Positions 27,714 through 37,371 of a DNA stretch of 64,000 bases are shown in pieces (the stretch's first letter is position 1; every line of letters begins with the position of its first letter). Source of the stretch: Corynebacterium sp. 13CS0277 (GTDB taxonomy: Bacteria; Actinomycetota; Actinomycetes; Mycobacteriales; Mycobacteriaceae); the NCBI RefSeq assembly GCF_002994655.1, contig NZ_PPDL01000015.1, positions 26,483-90,482 of the forward strand. Direction: 5' to 3'. The translations under genes and the position numbers were made by a program. The notes below the pieces were generated by a model, which saw nothing but the letters and a program-made list of their open reading frames with translations, was not told the DNA's origin and did not search any database.

Positions 27714-27742
27714 CGGGAGCGCGCACCCGGGGGCACCCCGGT

Positions 27743-27760
27743 GAAGCACCGAGGTGCTTC
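27743..27760 (+). terminator. Small hairpin after murE
   Basis: GAAGCAC (27743-27749) pairs with GTGCTTC (27754-27760) around CGAG. It lies 30 bases after the murE stop and upstream of the T-rich leader of murF; it may mark a transcript or processing end. Confidence 0.45.
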
Positions 27761-27837
27761 GACACCCGTGGTGGCCGCACGTTGTGTTCGTTTCTTCGTG
27801 CAGCGCCGCGAGGGCCGCAAGGTCTGTACCGGCGTGG

Positions 27838-27922
27838 TTGTTTTCTGCCGTTGATGTTTGTCCTCTTTCTTTTTCTCGCTTCTCTTCTTCCCTTGAGCTT
27901 GTTTCTTACCCCTGTTGTTTTA
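27838..27922 (+). promoter_or_regulatory. Polypyrimidine leader of murF
   Basis: About 83% of bases 27841-27921 are pyrimidines and about 55% are T, in a region of roughly 70% GC. It runs up to AGGCGG just before the GTG of murF. It contains the 12-nt motif ATGTTTGTCCTC (27854-27865) also found before murC and, with one change, before murG. No clear promoter is seen inside. Confidence 0.5.
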
Positions 27923-27933
27923 GGCGGCCTGCT

Positions 27934-29448
27934 GTGATCCCTTTGAGCCTTGAAGACATCGCCACCCTCACCGGCGGCACCCTCGACCTGGTGGACGACC
28001 CCAGCGTGGAGGTCACCGGGTCGGTCGAGTTCGACTCCCGCAAACTCACCCCCGGTGGGCTGTTCGTCGCGCTGCCGGGCCTGCGGGTCGACGGCCACGA
28101 CTTTGCCGCGCAGGCCATCGCCGACGGGGCGGTGGCGGCACTCGCGGCCCGCCCGGTGGACGCGCCGGCGATCATCGCCGCGCCCGTGGAGCAGCCCGAC
28201 AGCAACGCCGAGGCCTTCGACAACGACCCCACGGGCGCGACCGCCAGCGTGCTGGCGGCGATGAGTGCCCTGGCGCGCCACGTGGCAACCACACTCACGG
28301 CGCGCGGCATGACCATCATTGGGGTGACGGGGTCCGCGGGGAAGACCTCGACGAAAGACATGATGGCGAGCCTGTTCCGGGCCGCGGGCCCGACGGTGGC
28401 TCCCCCTGGCAGCTTCAACAACGAAATTGGGCACCCCTACACGGTGCTCACCTGCGAGGAAGACACCCGCTACCTGGTGGCGGAATTGTCGGCCCGCGGG
28501 GTGGGGCACGTGGCCCACCTGGCGCGGATCGCGCCGCCCCGGATTGGGGTGGTGCTCAACGTCGGCACCGCGCACCTGGGGGAGTTCGGTGGCCGGGAGG
28601 TCATCGCGCAGGCCAAGGGCGAACTCGTTGAGGCGCTGCCGTCTGCCGCCGACGGCGGTGTGGCGGTGCTCAACGCCGACGATGAGTACGTGGCCGGCAT
28701 GGCCGGCCGCACCACCGCGAAGGTGGTGCTGTTCTCCACGGCAGTCGATGCGGACACTGCGGCCGAGCGCGGGATCGACTACTTCGCAACCGAGCTGCGC
28801 ACCGACGAGTTCGCCCGCGCCAGCTTCACCCTCCACACCCCGGCCGGGGTGGCGCCCGTGACGCTGAAAGTGGCCGGCGAACACCAGGTCGCCAACGCCC
28901 TGGCGGCCGCAGCGGCCGCCCTCGAAGCGGGGCTGCCCTTCGACCTCGTGGTCAAGGCACTGGGCTCCCACGAGGCGTCCTCGGCGCACCGCATGGACGT
29001 CCAACACCGCGCCGACGGGGTCACCGTCATCAACGACTCCTACAACGCCAACCCGGATTCCATGCGGGCGGGCCTGCGCGCCCTGGCCCGCATGGCGGAC
29101 GCCCGCGGCGGAGCCCCCACCATTGCGGTGCTGGGGCAGATGGGGGAGTTGGGCGACGCCGCCACCGAGGAACACCAAGCCCTGGCCGAGGAACTCGCCG
29201 CGCTGGGGGTGCGCTCCCTGGTCGCCGTCGGCACCGGGGTGCACATCGGTGCGCTCGCGGCACGGGCCGCGGAGCTCGGGATCGCGACCGTGAGCGCGGA
29301 CAGCGCTGACGCCGCCGTCAACCTCGTCGACAATCAGCTCACCGCCTTCCTCGACCACGACGCCGCCCACCCGCCTGTCGTCCTCGTCAAGGCGTCCTAT
29401 GCGGAAAGCCTGTGGCGGGTCGCCCAGGGGCTTCTCGCCACCGGCTAG
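27934..29448 (+). CDS. murF: UDP-MurNAc-tripeptide:D-Ala-D-Ala ligase MurF
   Basis: Adds the D-Ala-D-Ala dipeptide to complete the peptidoglycan stem peptide. In the 504-residue protein, [16 protein letters not shown] (34-49) binds the UDP end, GSAGKTSTK (133-141) is the ATP loop, and the C-terminal domain carries [15 protein letters not shown]. The GTG at 27934 gives [10 protein letters not shown] as in C. glutamicum, with AGGCGG 6 bases before it. The open frame continues far upstream but through the T-rich leader and is not coding there. Confidence 0.94.
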   Translation: MIPLSLEDIATLTGGTLDLVDDPSVEVTGSVEFDSRKLTPGGLFVALPGLRVDGHDFAAQAIADGAVAALAARPVDAPAIIAAPVEQPDSNAEAFDNDPTGATASVLAAMSALARHVATTLTARGMTIIGVTGSAGKTSTKDMMASLFRAAGPTVAPPGSFNNEIGHPYTVLTCEEDTRYLVAELSARGVGHVAHLARIAPPRIGVVLNVGTAHLGEFGGREVIAQAKGELVEALPSAADGGVAVLNADDEYVAGMAGRTTAKVVLFSTAVDADTAAERGIDYFATELRTDEFARASFTLHTPAGVAPVTLKVAGEHQVANALAAAAAALEAGLPFDLVVKALGSHEASSAHRMDVQHRADGVTVINDSYNANPDSMRAGLRALARMADARGGAPTIAVLGQMGELGDAATEEHQALAEELAALGVRSLVAVGTGVHIGALAARAAELGIATVSADSADAAVNLVDNQLTAFLDHDAAHPPVVLVKASYAESLWRVAQGLLATG

Positions 29449-29611
29449 CCCGGCGCTGCTGCCGCCGGCAGCGCGCAGCGTGAAGCGACCTGCGCGCTTA
29501 GTAACTCTCACGGCGCAACCGATACGCTGTGAAATCGAACCGAACACGCCCGTGCATGCCGTGCGCGTGGCACGTGGACGTCGACTACGCACAAAGGACC
29601 GGAAAACAACC

Positions 29612-30712
29612 GTGCAACAGATCATTATCAGTGGGGCGCTCAGTTTCCTGGTGTCGATCTTCTTCACACCAGTACTGATTCGCTTCTTCAGCGCGGAGGG
29701 CCTCGGCCAGGAAATCCGCGAAGAGGGGCCGAAGTCTCACCTGCGGAAGCGTGGCACCCCCACCATGGGTGGTATCGCGATCCTCACCGGCATCGTGGTC
29801 GCCTACGTGGGTACGAACCTGATTTCCTTGGCCCGCGGCACCGGCGGGTTTACCGCCTCCGGTCTGCTGGTGCTCGCGCTGACGATCTGCCTCGGCCTGC
29901 TCGGCTTCGCCGACGATTACATCAAGCTCGCCAAGGGCCGGAACTTGGGCCTCAATAAGAAGGCCAAGCTCATTGGCCAGCTGGTGGTGTCGTTGCTGTT
30001 CGGCTGGGGAATTCTGAGCTTCGCCAACGACAAGGGGCTCACCCCGGGCAGCGGCAAGCTGTCGTTCATCCGCGACATCGACACCTTCCCCGTCAAGGTC
30101 GGCGCCGGGATCCTCGGCATGATCGTGTTCCTCATCTTCGTGGTGTTCGTCATCAGTGCCTGGTCGAACGCCGTGAACCTCACCGATGGTCTTGATGGCC
30201 TGGCGGCGGGGTCGACGGCGATGGTCATGGGCGCGTACTCCATCATCACCTTCTGGCAGTTCCGCAACTCCTGCGCCATTGCCGCCGCCCCCGGCTGCTA
30301 CCAGGTGCGCGACCCGCTGGACCTGGCGGTGCTCACCGCCGCCGGCATGGGCGCATGTTTGGGCTTTTTGTGGTGGAACGCCGCCCCGGCGAAGATCTTC
30401 ATGGGCGACACCGGTTCGCTTGCACTCGGTGGCCTGGTCGCCGGTATCTCCTTCGCCTCCCGCACGGAACTGCTGATGATCATCATTGGCTCCCTGTTCG
30501 TCATCGAGGCCGCCTCCGTGGCGATTCAGATCATCGTGTTCCGCACCCGCGGCACCCGTTTCTTCCGCATGGCTCCCTTCCACCACCACTTTGAAAATGG
30601 TGGCTGGGCGGAAACCACCGTCGTCATTCGTTTCTGGCTGATTACCGCCATGGCCTGCCTGGTCGGTGTGGCCTTGTTCTACTCGGATTGGCTCTACGCC
30701 GCCGGCGTCTAA
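29612..30712 (+). CDS. mraY: Phospho-MurNAc-pentapeptide transferase MraY
   Basis: Makes lipid I by moving phospho-MurNAc-pentapeptide onto undecaprenyl phosphate at the membrane. The 366-residue length equals that of C. glutamicum MraY. Ten membrane helices, FADDYIK (Asp pair that binds the substrate phosphate with Mg), [12 protein letters not shown] and APFHHHFE are all present. Start is GTG 29612; the sequence before it in frame is not conserved. A purine-rich stretch with AAAGGA and CCGGAA (29592-29604) supplies the ribosome site. Confidence 0.95.
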   Translation: MQQIIISGALSFLVSIFFTPVLIRFFSAEGLGQEIREEGPKSHLRKRGTPTMGGIAILTGIVVAYVGTNLISLARGTGGFTASGLLVLALTICLGLLGFADDYIKLAKGRNLGLNKKAKLIGQLVVSLLFGWGILSFANDKGLTPGSGKLSFIRDIDTFPVKVGAGILGMIVFLIFVVFVISAWSNAVNLTDGLDGLAAGSTAMVMGAYSIITFWQFRNSCAIAAAPGCYQVRDPLDLAVLTAAGMGACLGFLWWNAAPAKIFMGDTGSLALGGLVAGISFASRTELLMIIIGSLFVIEAASVAIQIIVFRTRGTRFFRMAPFHHHFENGGWAETTVVIRFWLITAMACLVGVALFYSDWLYAAGV

Positions 30713-30736
30713 GCACCTCGGTCGAGCCACCCTCAT

Positions 30737-30783
30737 CGACGCACCGCCGCCCCTGGAATCTCCCCGGGGTTGGCGGTGCGTCG
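30737..30783 (+). terminator. Hairpin after mraY
   Basis: A perfect 12-bp stem (30737-30748 with 30772-30783) continues into a CCCC/GGGG helix (30750-30753 with 30766-30769). No T-run. Confidence 0.7.
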
Positions 30784-30863
30784 GCGTATGTCGGGGTGTG
30801 CGGGGGAGCGCCCGGGTGCGGGGTGTGCGAGTGTCTTCGCCCTCGGTGTCACAGGCGCACCAG

Positions 30864-30869
30864 TAGTAT
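30864..30869 (+). promoter_or_regulatory. -10 candidate of the murD unit
   Basis: TAGTAT in otherwise GC-rich DNA, 150 bases before murD and downstream of a terminator-like hairpin. No convincing -35 is visible. Confidence 0.4.
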
Positions 30870-31018
30870 CAACTGATGACGACTGTCCACCGCCGTCGAC
30901 GCAGGTTGCCCCCAGCCTGCGGGCCCAGAACCCAGCAGCACACGCGCCTCCTGTCAGGTGAGTGTGCTGTGGCGTGGCGGTGCGCGCCCCCGCTGCTGAA
31001 AGGTAACTCGAAGAAACC

Positions 31019-32440
31019 ATGACTTCTGTTGCATCCCCCCGCCTCCCGGAGAACCTGCGCGGCCAGGTGCTGGTGTGCGGCGCGGGCGTGTCCGGCGCGG
31101 GCTGCGCCCACATGCTCAGCGCTTTGGGCGTCCACGTCACCATCGCCGACGATAACGAAACCGCCCGCCTCCGCGTCGTGGAGGCCACCGGCTGCGACTC
31201 GGTGTCGACCGAGGACGCCGCCCGGCGGCTGGGGGAGTTCAGCGCGGTGGTGACCTCCCCGGGCTGGCGCCCGGAGACACCCCTGCTGCAGGCGGCGCAG
31301 GCCGCCGGCCACCGCGTCATCGGCGACGTGGAGTTGGCGTGGCAGCTCGACCAGGCGGGCTGCTTCGGCGCGCCGCGTACCTGGCTGGTGGTCACCGGCA
31401 CGAACGGGAAGACGACGACGACGGCGATGCTGGCGGCCATGATGCAGCAGGGGCCGCGCACCGCGCAGGCGGTGGGCAACATTGGTGTCGCCATCGGCGA
31501 CGCGCTGACCGCTACCCCGCGGGTGGATGTGCTCGTGGCGGAAATGTCCTCCTTCCAGTTGCACTGGTCGGATACGCTGCACCCGGCGGCGGGCGCGCTG
31601 CTCAACGTGGCGGAAGATCACCTCGACTGGCACGGCGGTTACCCCGGCTATGCGGCGGCCAAGGCGCGCGCACTCGTCGGCGACGTGGCCGTGGTGGGCG
31701 TGGACTGTGCGGCAGCCGCCGCACAGCTGGAGCGCCTCAACGACCCCGCGACCCGCGTCATCGAGTTCACCGCCGGCGATCCGAAGCCGGGCCAGCTGGG
31801 CGTGCGCGACGGCATGCTCTACGACAATGCCTGTGGGGCGGGTGCGTTGTGCCCGGCCGACAACATCAGCCCGCAGGGGCCGGCGGGGATCTTGGACGCG
31901 TTGGCGGCCGCCGCGATCGCCCTGTCGCAGGGGATTACAGCTGAGCAGATCGCCGCCGCGCTCGCAGGCTTTGAGGTGGCCCCCCACCGGGGGCAGGTGG
32001 TGCACCGGCTGACCCCGGCACCGGGTGCTGACCCGATCGTGTTCGTGGATAACTCTAAGGCCACCAACCCCCACGCCGCAGAGCAGGCACTCGCCGGCTT
32101 CGCGCACGTGGTGTGGGTGGCCGGCGGGCAGCTCAAGGGTGCGGATGTCCGCCCCCTCGTTGCGTCCTGCGCGCCGCGCCTGCGGGCGGCGGTGCTGCTC
32201 GGCGTCGACGCCCCGCTCATCGCGGAGGCGCTGACAGACGCGGCCCCGGAGGTGCCGGTCACCCTCATCGACGACACCGACCCCGCCCGCGCCATGGATG
32301 CCGCTGTCGCCGCCGCCATCGCCGCCGCGCAGCCCGGTGACGCAGTGGTGCTGGCCCCGGCGGCTGCCAGCCTCGACATGTTCCAGGGCATGGGGCAGCG
32401 TGGCGACCTGTTTGCCGCCGCAGCCCGCGCCGCACACTAA
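31019..32440 (+). CDS. murD: UDP-MurNAc-L-Ala:D-Glu ligase MurD
   Basis: Adds D-glutamate to UDP-MurNAc-L-alanine. The 473-residue protein opens with a nucleotide-binding fold (VLVCGAGVSGAG, about 17-28), has the ATP loop GTNGKTTT (127-134), the EMSSFQL and NVAEDHLDWHGG blocks of the Mur ligase core and VFVDNSKATNPHA in the C-terminal part. GAAAGG about 16 bases upstream is a distant ribosome site for ATG 31019. Only 16 bases separate it from ftsW. Confidence 0.94.
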   Translation: MTSVASPRLPENLRGQVLVCGAGVSGAGCAHMLSALGVHVTIADDNETARLRVVEATGCDSVSTEDAARRLGEFSAVVTSPGWRPETPLLQAAQAAGHRVIGDVELAWQLDQAGCFGAPRTWLVVTGTNGKTTTTAMLAAMMQQGPRTAQAVGNIGVAIGDALTATPRVDVLVAEMSSFQLHWSDTLHPAAGALLNVAEDHLDWHGGYPGYAAAKARALVGDVAVVGVDCAAAAAQLERLNDPATRVIEFTAGDPKPGQLGVRDGMLYDNACGAGALCPADNISPQGPAGILDALAAAAIALSQGITAEQIAAALAGFEVAPHRGQVVHRLTPAPGADPIVFVDNSKATNPHAAEQALAGFAHVVWVAGGQLKGADVRPLVASCAPRLRAAVLLGVDAPLIAEALTDAAPEVPVTLIDDTDPARAMDAAVAAAIAAAQPGDAVVLAPAAASLDMFQGMGQRGDLFAAAARAAH

Positions 32441-32456
32441 CGACGGGGAGACCACC

Positions 32457-34271
32457 ATGGATGCACGCAACTCCCGCCGCCGGCGGGTGCCGCAGGACAG
32501 CCCCGCCGCGAAGAAAGCCACGGCCGGTCGCGCCACCGCGCCGAACACCAAGGCCACGGGCCGACCGCCCCGGGCCACACAGCCCGCCCGCACCAGCAGC
32601 CGGGGCCTGGCGCGCCGCATCGGCGACAACGTCGCCGATTTCCTGTCTCGCCCCAGCGTCGACTACACGATGCTGCTTATCATCACCGGTGCGCTCACCT
32701 TCGTCGGCCTCATCATGGCGGCGAGCATCACCGGCCCGTCGTCGTTCTACGACGACTCCGGCCAGTACATCTCCGGTGCGAGCGTGTACGGGCAGTTCCT
32801 GCGCCAGTTCATCATGGTGTGCCTCGGAGCCGTGGCGTTCTACTTCGCGCTGCGGATCTCCCCGGCGCAGCTGCGGCGCTTCACCCCGGCACTCATGGTG
32901 CTGGCGGTGGTGTTGCTGCTGCTGGTGTTCACCCCGCTCGGTATCGGCGAGGCGGAGAAGGGCTCCCAGTCGTGGCTGAAGTTCGGCCCGCTGCGCCTCC
33001 AGCCCAGTGAGGTCGCCAAGGTGGCCCTGGTGATGTGGGGTGCCGACTGGCTGGCCGGCCGCCGCGCCCGTCTCATCCCGCTGCTCGACCGGGTCGACAG
33101 GCTCATCGTCTACACCGGCATGATGGTGCTGGTCTGTGGCCTCATCTTCGCCGAAAACGACCTCGGTATGACCCTGACGGTGCTTGTGGTGGGCTCCATC
33201 GTGGTGTTCCTCGGCGGCGCCTCCTACAAGTCCATCGGCAGCGCCCTGGCGCTGTTCGTGCCGCTGGCGCTAGCGTTCATCTGGTTCGGCCACGGCTCCT
33301 CCGGCAACAACTTCCGCGCCTCCCGCCTGCAGACCTTCCTCGACGGTTTCACCGGCGACTTCGCGAATACCCAAAACGAGGCCTTCCAGTCCTACCAGGG
33401 GTTCCTCTCCCTGGCTGAGGGCGGGCTGTTCGGTGTCGGTGTGGGCCAGTCGCGCGCGAAGTGGTTCTACCTGCCGGAGGCGAAGAACGACTTCGTCTTC
33501 GCCATCGTCGGCGAGGAGCTCGGCAGCGTCGGCGCCATCATGGTGCTGCTGTTGTTCGTGTTCCTCGGGTTCTTCGGCCTGCGGGCCGCCCGCCGCAACG
33601 CCGACCCCTACCTGCGGTTCTTGGCCGGTGGCCTGGTGCTGGGCATCGTCTTCCAGGCGTTGTACAACATCGGCTACGTCGTCGGCCTGCTGCCGGTGAC
33701 GGGTATTCAGCTGCCGCTGATCTCGGTGGGAGGTACCTCCACGATCATCACCTTGGCCTCCCTGGGATTGGTGGCGAACTGTGCCCGCCACGAGCCGGAG
33801 CACGTCTCCGCGATCGCGGATCGGGGCCGCAGCAACTTCGACAAGTGGTTGGGTTTGCCCGCACCCCGCCCGTACCGGGCAGATGCCCCGGAGGAGCCCA
33901 CCCGGCGCCGCCCCCGCGGTGGCGAGGATGCGTCCGCGCGCAGGACTGCTGGGGAGGACACCGGTCGGGGGTCGCGTACCGCAGGCTCTGCTGCGCGCAC
34001 CTCCCGGCAGCCGCGCAGCAGCCGGCAGGTGCCGGTGACCGCCCGTGGCCGCGCGGCGCGCAGCAGTGGCGGGGCCGCCGGCACCCCGCCCCGCGGCCGG
34101 GGGCGTTTGGGCGCCGACAGTGCGCACGAGGACACGCCCCGCCGGGCCCGGGGCGCGGTGCGCCGCGAACGGACCGAGTACGAGCCGCGTGACCAGCGCC
34201 GCTCTCCCCGGGAGCAGCGCCGCACCCCGCGCGGCGGCCAGCGCCGCGGGCGCGGCACGGACCGCCGCTAG
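32457..34271 (+). CDS. ftsW: SEDS glycosyltransferase FtsW with long basic tail
   Basis: Polymerises septal glycan strands from lipid II as partner of FtsI. The 604-residue protein has a basic N-terminal arm (1-60), ten membrane helices with AEKGSQSWLKFGPLRLQPSE and FAENDLGMTLT (conserved SEDS loops), and GIQLPLISVGGTS near the end of the core. The last 120 or so residues form an Arg/Pro/Gly-rich disordered tail; in mycobacteria the FtsW tail contacts FtsZ and FtsI. GGGGAG is 6 bases before ATG 32457, which fixes the start. Confidence 0.95.
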   Translation: MDARNSRRRRVPQDSPAAKKATAGRATAPNTKATGRPPRATQPARTSSRGLARRIGDNVADFLSRPSVDYTMLLIITGALTFVGLIMAASITGPSSFYDDSGQYISGASVYGQFLRQFIMVCLGAVAFYFALRISPAQLRRFTPALMVLAVVLLLLVFTPLGIGEAEKGSQSWLKFGPLRLQPSEVAKVALVMWGADWLAGRRARLIPLLDRVDRLIVYTGMMVLVCGLIFAENDLGMTLTVLVVGSIVVFLGGASYKSIGSALALFVPLALAFIWFGHGSSGNNFRASRLQTFLDGFTGDFANTQNEAFQSYQGFLSLAEGGLFGVGVGQSRAKWFYLPEAKNDFVFAIVGEELGSVGAIMVLLLFVFLGFFGLRAARRNADPYLRFLAGGLVLGIVFQALYNIGYVVGLLPVTGIQLPLISVGGTSTIITLASLGLVANCARHEPEHVSAIADRGRSNFDKWLGLPAPRPYRADAPEEPTRRRPRGGEDASARRTAGEDTGRGSRTAGSAARTSRQPRSSRQVPVTARGRAARSSGGAAGTPPRGRGRLGADSAHEDTPRRARGAVRRERTEYEPRDQRRSPREQRRTPRGGQRRGRGTDRR

Positions 34272-34375
34272 CGCACGCGGGTGCGTGGGCCTTGAGTCGG
34301 TGCGTGTGCCGCGCACGGTTGTCGCAGGTGGGGCGCGCCGACGTTTCGCAGCGGGGTTGAACCACCGAGCGGGCC

Positions 34376-34381
34376 TAGACT
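34376..34381 (+). promoter_or_regulatory. -10 candidate upstream of murG
   Basis: TAGACT is a full match to TANANT and would start a transcript near 34388 with a leader of about 80 bases. A TTGAAC at 34357-34362 is only 13 bases away, too close to be a standard -35. Confidence 0.45.
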
Positions 34382-34466
34382 GGACAGCTAGAGCTCGGCT
34401 GCGCGCCGGCGCTTGCTTTGTCTTTTTGCTCCCCGACGTTTGTCCCCAAGGTGGTGGAAGTTCCAG

Positions 34467-35588
34467 TTGAGCACCCCAACGAGCCCGCATCCCACAACGC
34501 CCCGGCCGCTGCGCGTCGTCGTCGCTGGCGGCGGTACCGCCGGCCACATTGAGCCCGCGCTGGCGGTCGCGGACGCGCTGCGCACCCACTTCGACGCCGA
34601 CGTGGTGGCCCTGGGCACGCCTAAAGGTTTGGAAGTTGACCTCGTCCCCGCCCGCGGCGTGGAACTTAAACTCATCGACCCGGTGCCGGTGCCCCGCAAG
34701 CCGAGCCTGGCGCTGCTGAAGCTGCCGGGCCGGGTGGCGGCCGCCGTGCGGCAGACCCGCGAGGTGCTGCGGGCGCATTCCGCTGACGCCGTCATCGGTT
34801 TCGGTGGCTATGTGTCCGCCCCGGCGTACCTGGCGGCCCGCAGCCTCAAGCTGCCGTTCTTCGTGCACGAGTCCAATGCCCGCGCGGGCCTGGCCAATAA
34901 GCTCGGCGTGGCGTTGGGCGGCGTGGGGCTGAACGCGGTGCCGAACTCGGGCCTGGCCGGCGACGTGGTGGGCGTGCCCATCCGCGCCGAGCTGGCGGCC
35001 ACCGATCCGGGTGTGCTGGCCGAGCGCGCGCAGCGCGGCTACGCGCACTTCGGCCTCGATCCGGCCAAGCGCACCCTGCTCGTCACCGGCGGGTCCCAGG
35101 GCGCGCAGTCCATCAACGGCGCGGTGCAGGCCGCCGCCCGGGAGATCACCGACCAGGGTTTCCAGATCCTCCACGCGGTGGGGAAGAAGAACCCCCTGCC
35201 GGAGGCACACCCCGGCTACGTGCCGGTGCCGTACATCGCCGAGATGGATTTGGCGCTCGCCGTCGCCGACATGGTGGTGTGCCGCTCCGGGGCGATGACG
35301 GTGGCGGAGACCACCGCCGCCCGGGTGCCGGCGGTGTATGTGCCGCTGCCGCACGGCAACGGCGAGCAGGCGCTCAACGCCGAAGCCGTGGTGGCCGCCG
35401 GCGCGGCCCGGTTGGTCGCCGACGCGGAGCTGTCGCCCGAGGTGGTGGTCCGCCACGTCACCGAGATCCTGGGTGACGCCGATCAGGCGGCCGCGATGCG
35501 GCACGCGGCAAGTGCATCGGAGGCGGGCAACGCCGCCGAAGTCATCGCCCGCCGTATCGCCGACGCGGTGGCCGCCCGCCGCAGCTAG
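34467..35588 (+). CDS. murG: UDP-GlcNAc:lipid I N-acetylglucosaminyltransferase MurG
   Basis: Turns lipid I into lipid II on the inner face of the membrane. The 373-residue GT28 protein has GGGTAGHIEP (21-30, His27), IGFGGYVSAPAYLAA and the donor site CRSGAMTVAET followed by PLPHGNGEQALNA. The likely start is TTG 34467, giving MSTPTSPHP; it follows GGTGGTGGAAG by 6 bases. Starting at the ATG at 34413 would add 18 unconserved residues. TTG starts are uncommon and usually lower translation. The leader carries the ACGTTTGTCCCC version of a motif shared with murF and murC. Confidence 0.93.
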   Translation: MSTPTSPHPTTPRPLRVVVAGGGTAGHIEPALAVADALRTHFDADVVALGTPKGLEVDLVPARGVELKLIDPVPVPRKPSLALLKLPGRVAAAVRQTREVLRAHSADAVIGFGGYVSAPAYLAARSLKLPFFVHESNARAGLANKLGVALGGVGLNAVPNSGLAGDVVGVPIRAELAATDPGVLAERAQRGYAHFGLDPAKRTLLVTGGSQGAQSINGAVQAAAREITDQGFQILHAVGKKNPLPEAHPGYVPVPYIAEMDLALAVADMVVCRSGAMTVAETTAARVPAVYVPLPHGNGEQALNAEAVVAAGAARLVADAELSPEVVVRHVTEILGDADQAAAMRHAASASEAGNAAEVIARRIADAVAARRS

Positions 35589-35775
35589 CCCCGCGGGCAT
35601 CTCGCCCTGGTCGCGGTGACTGTTCTTTCTCTTCTTCTCCTGCGCGTCGTGGGTGGCCGCCTCTGGCTGCCGCGAGGTGCACCAAGCTTTTCGTGTTGTT
35701 TTTATGTTTGTCTCCCCGCTTCCCTCCCGCGCTGCGCGCGCGGGTGTGGCCGCGGGGAGCCAGTGAAGGTGTGTC

Positions 35776-37278
35776 ATGACTGACTCTGCTGCCCCCACCC
35801 CCTCCACCACCCCGGAGGACACCACCCCCGTGGATCTGTCCCGCGTGCACCTCATCGGTATCGGTGGCGCCGGGATGTCGGGCGTGGCCCGGATTCTGCT
35901 CGCCAAGGGGGCCACGGTCACCGGCTCCGATATGCGGGATTCCCGCATCGTGTTGGCGCTGCGCGCCATGGGCGCGGATGTTGCTATCGGGCATGAGGCC
36001 TCGAACCTCACCCTGGGTGGGCAGTTGCCGACGGCGGTGGTGACGAGTTTCGCGGCGATCCCGCAGGATAACCCCGAGCTGGTGGCCGCCAAGGAGCACG
36101 GCATTCGGATCCTGCGCCGCTCCGACCTCTTGGCCGAGCTCATGAGCGAGTACACGGAGCTGCTGCTGGCCGGCACGCACGGCAAGACGTCGATGACGTC
36201 GCTGTCGGTGGTCGCCCTGCAGGCCGCGGGCCTGGATCCGAGCTTCGCGATCGGCGGACAGTTGAACAAGGCGGGCACGAACGCCCACCACGGCACCGGC
36301 GATATTTTCGTCGCGGAGGCCGACGAGTCGGATGCCTCGCTGCTGCGCTACCGGCCGACGATCGCGGTGGTCAACAATGTCGAGCCGGATCACCTCGACT
36401 ACTTCCACACCGCGGAGGCCTACTACGAGGTCTTTGATAAGTTCGCCGACCGCATCACTCCGGAGGGCACGCTCGTGGTGTGCCTCAACGACGAGGGCGC
36501 GGCGGCCCTGGGTGAGCGGGCGCAGGCCCGCGGCATCCGGGTGGCGGGCTACGGCCTGCAGGCGGATGCGGACGCCCACCCGGACATCCCCGCCCGAGCC
36601 ATCATCACCTCGTTTGAGGTCACGGACTTCGGCACGAGCTTTGACTGCCGGGTGGACCTCGAGGGGCAGGACTCGCAGGAGGTGCACGTCGACTGCCACG
36701 TCCCCGGCGAGCACATGATGCTCAACGCGGCGGGTTCCCTCCTGGCCACCGCCCTGGCGGGTGGCGACGTGCAGCGCCTCGCCGAGGGCCTGAGTGGGTT
36801 TACCGGTGTGCGCCGCCGCTTTGAGCACCGTGGCACCATCGCCGAGGGCCCGTTCCTGGGTGCCCGGGTCTTCGACGATTACGCCCACCACCCGACTGAG
36901 GTGGCGGCGGTGCTCAAGGCCTCCCACGCGAAGCTGCAGGCCCAGGGGGAGGGCGGCCAGGTTGTCGTCGTGTTCCAGCCGCACATGTACTCCCGCACCG
37001 TGGAGTTCGCGCAGGAATTCGCCGACGCCTTGTCGCTGGCGGATAAGGTCATCGTCCTGGACGTCTACGGTGCCCGGGAGCAGCCGGTGCCGGGTGTGGA
37101 CGGGCGCACCATCTCCGACAAGGTCAGCGCCGAGGTGATCTACGAGCCCGACATGTCGAAGGTGGCCGAGCGCGTGGCCTCCGTCGCGCAGCCCGGGGAC
37201 CTGATCCTCACCATGGGTGCGGGGTCCGTGACGATGCTCGCCGACGATATTCTCGAACGCCTCGCCTACGGGGAGTAA
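35776..37278 (+). CDS. murC: UDP-N-acetylmuramate:L-alanine ligase MurC
   Basis: Adds the first amino acid, L-alanine, to UDP-MurNAc. In the 500-residue protein, [18 protein letters not shown] binds UDP-MurNAc, GTHGKTSM (133-140) is the ATP loop and [11 protein letters not shown] lies in the C-terminal domain. The N-terminus has about 20 extra Thr/Pro-rich residues. ATG 35776 follows a GAAGG site. The 187-base leader is T-rich and holds ATGTTTGTCTCC (35704-35715), shared with murF. Confidence 0.95.
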   Translation: MTDSAAPTPSTTPEDTTPVDLSRVHLIGIGGAGMSGVARILLAKGATVTGSDMRDSRIVLALRAMGADVAIGHEASNLTLGGQLPTAVVTSFAAIPQDNPELVAAKEHGIRILRRSDLLAELMSEYTELLLAGTHGKTSMTSLSVVALQAAGLDPSFAIGGQLNKAGTNAHHGTGDIFVAEADESDASLLRYRPTIAVVNNVEPDHLDYFHTAEAYYEVFDKFADRITPEGTLVVCLNDEGAAALGERAQARGIRVAGYGLQADADAHPDIPARAIITSFEVTDFGTSFDCRVDLEGQDSQEVHVDCHVPGEHMMLNAAGSLLATALAGGDVQRLAEGLSGFTGVRRRFEHRGTIAEGPFLGARVFDDYAHHPTEVAAVLKASHAKLQAQGEGGQVVVVFQPHMYSRTVEFAQEFADALSLADKVIVLDVYGAREQPVPGVDGRTISDKVSAEVIYEPDMSKVAERVASVAQPGDLILTMGAGSVTMLADDILERLAYGE

Positions 37279-37371
37279 CCCCCGTCCGCCTCGGCACGCC
37301 CGCCACCCGCGGCGGGCTGTGTGCCGCTGTTCGCCCGCCCCAATTTCTTTTGCGCCCCAAGGACACCCCGC

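Larger units (their letters stand above)
30713..31018. other. mraY-murD intergenic region
   Basis: This 306-base gap has a terminator-like hairpin in its first quarter, a TAGTAT -10 candidate in the middle and GAAAGGTAA before murD. It suggests that murD starts its own transcription unit. Confidence 0.6.

Noticed and set aside
33270..36296. 1,008-codon minus-strand frame across ftsW, murG and murC
   Set aside because: Shadow of three conserved plus-strand genes; no domain is visible and it crosses non-coding gaps.
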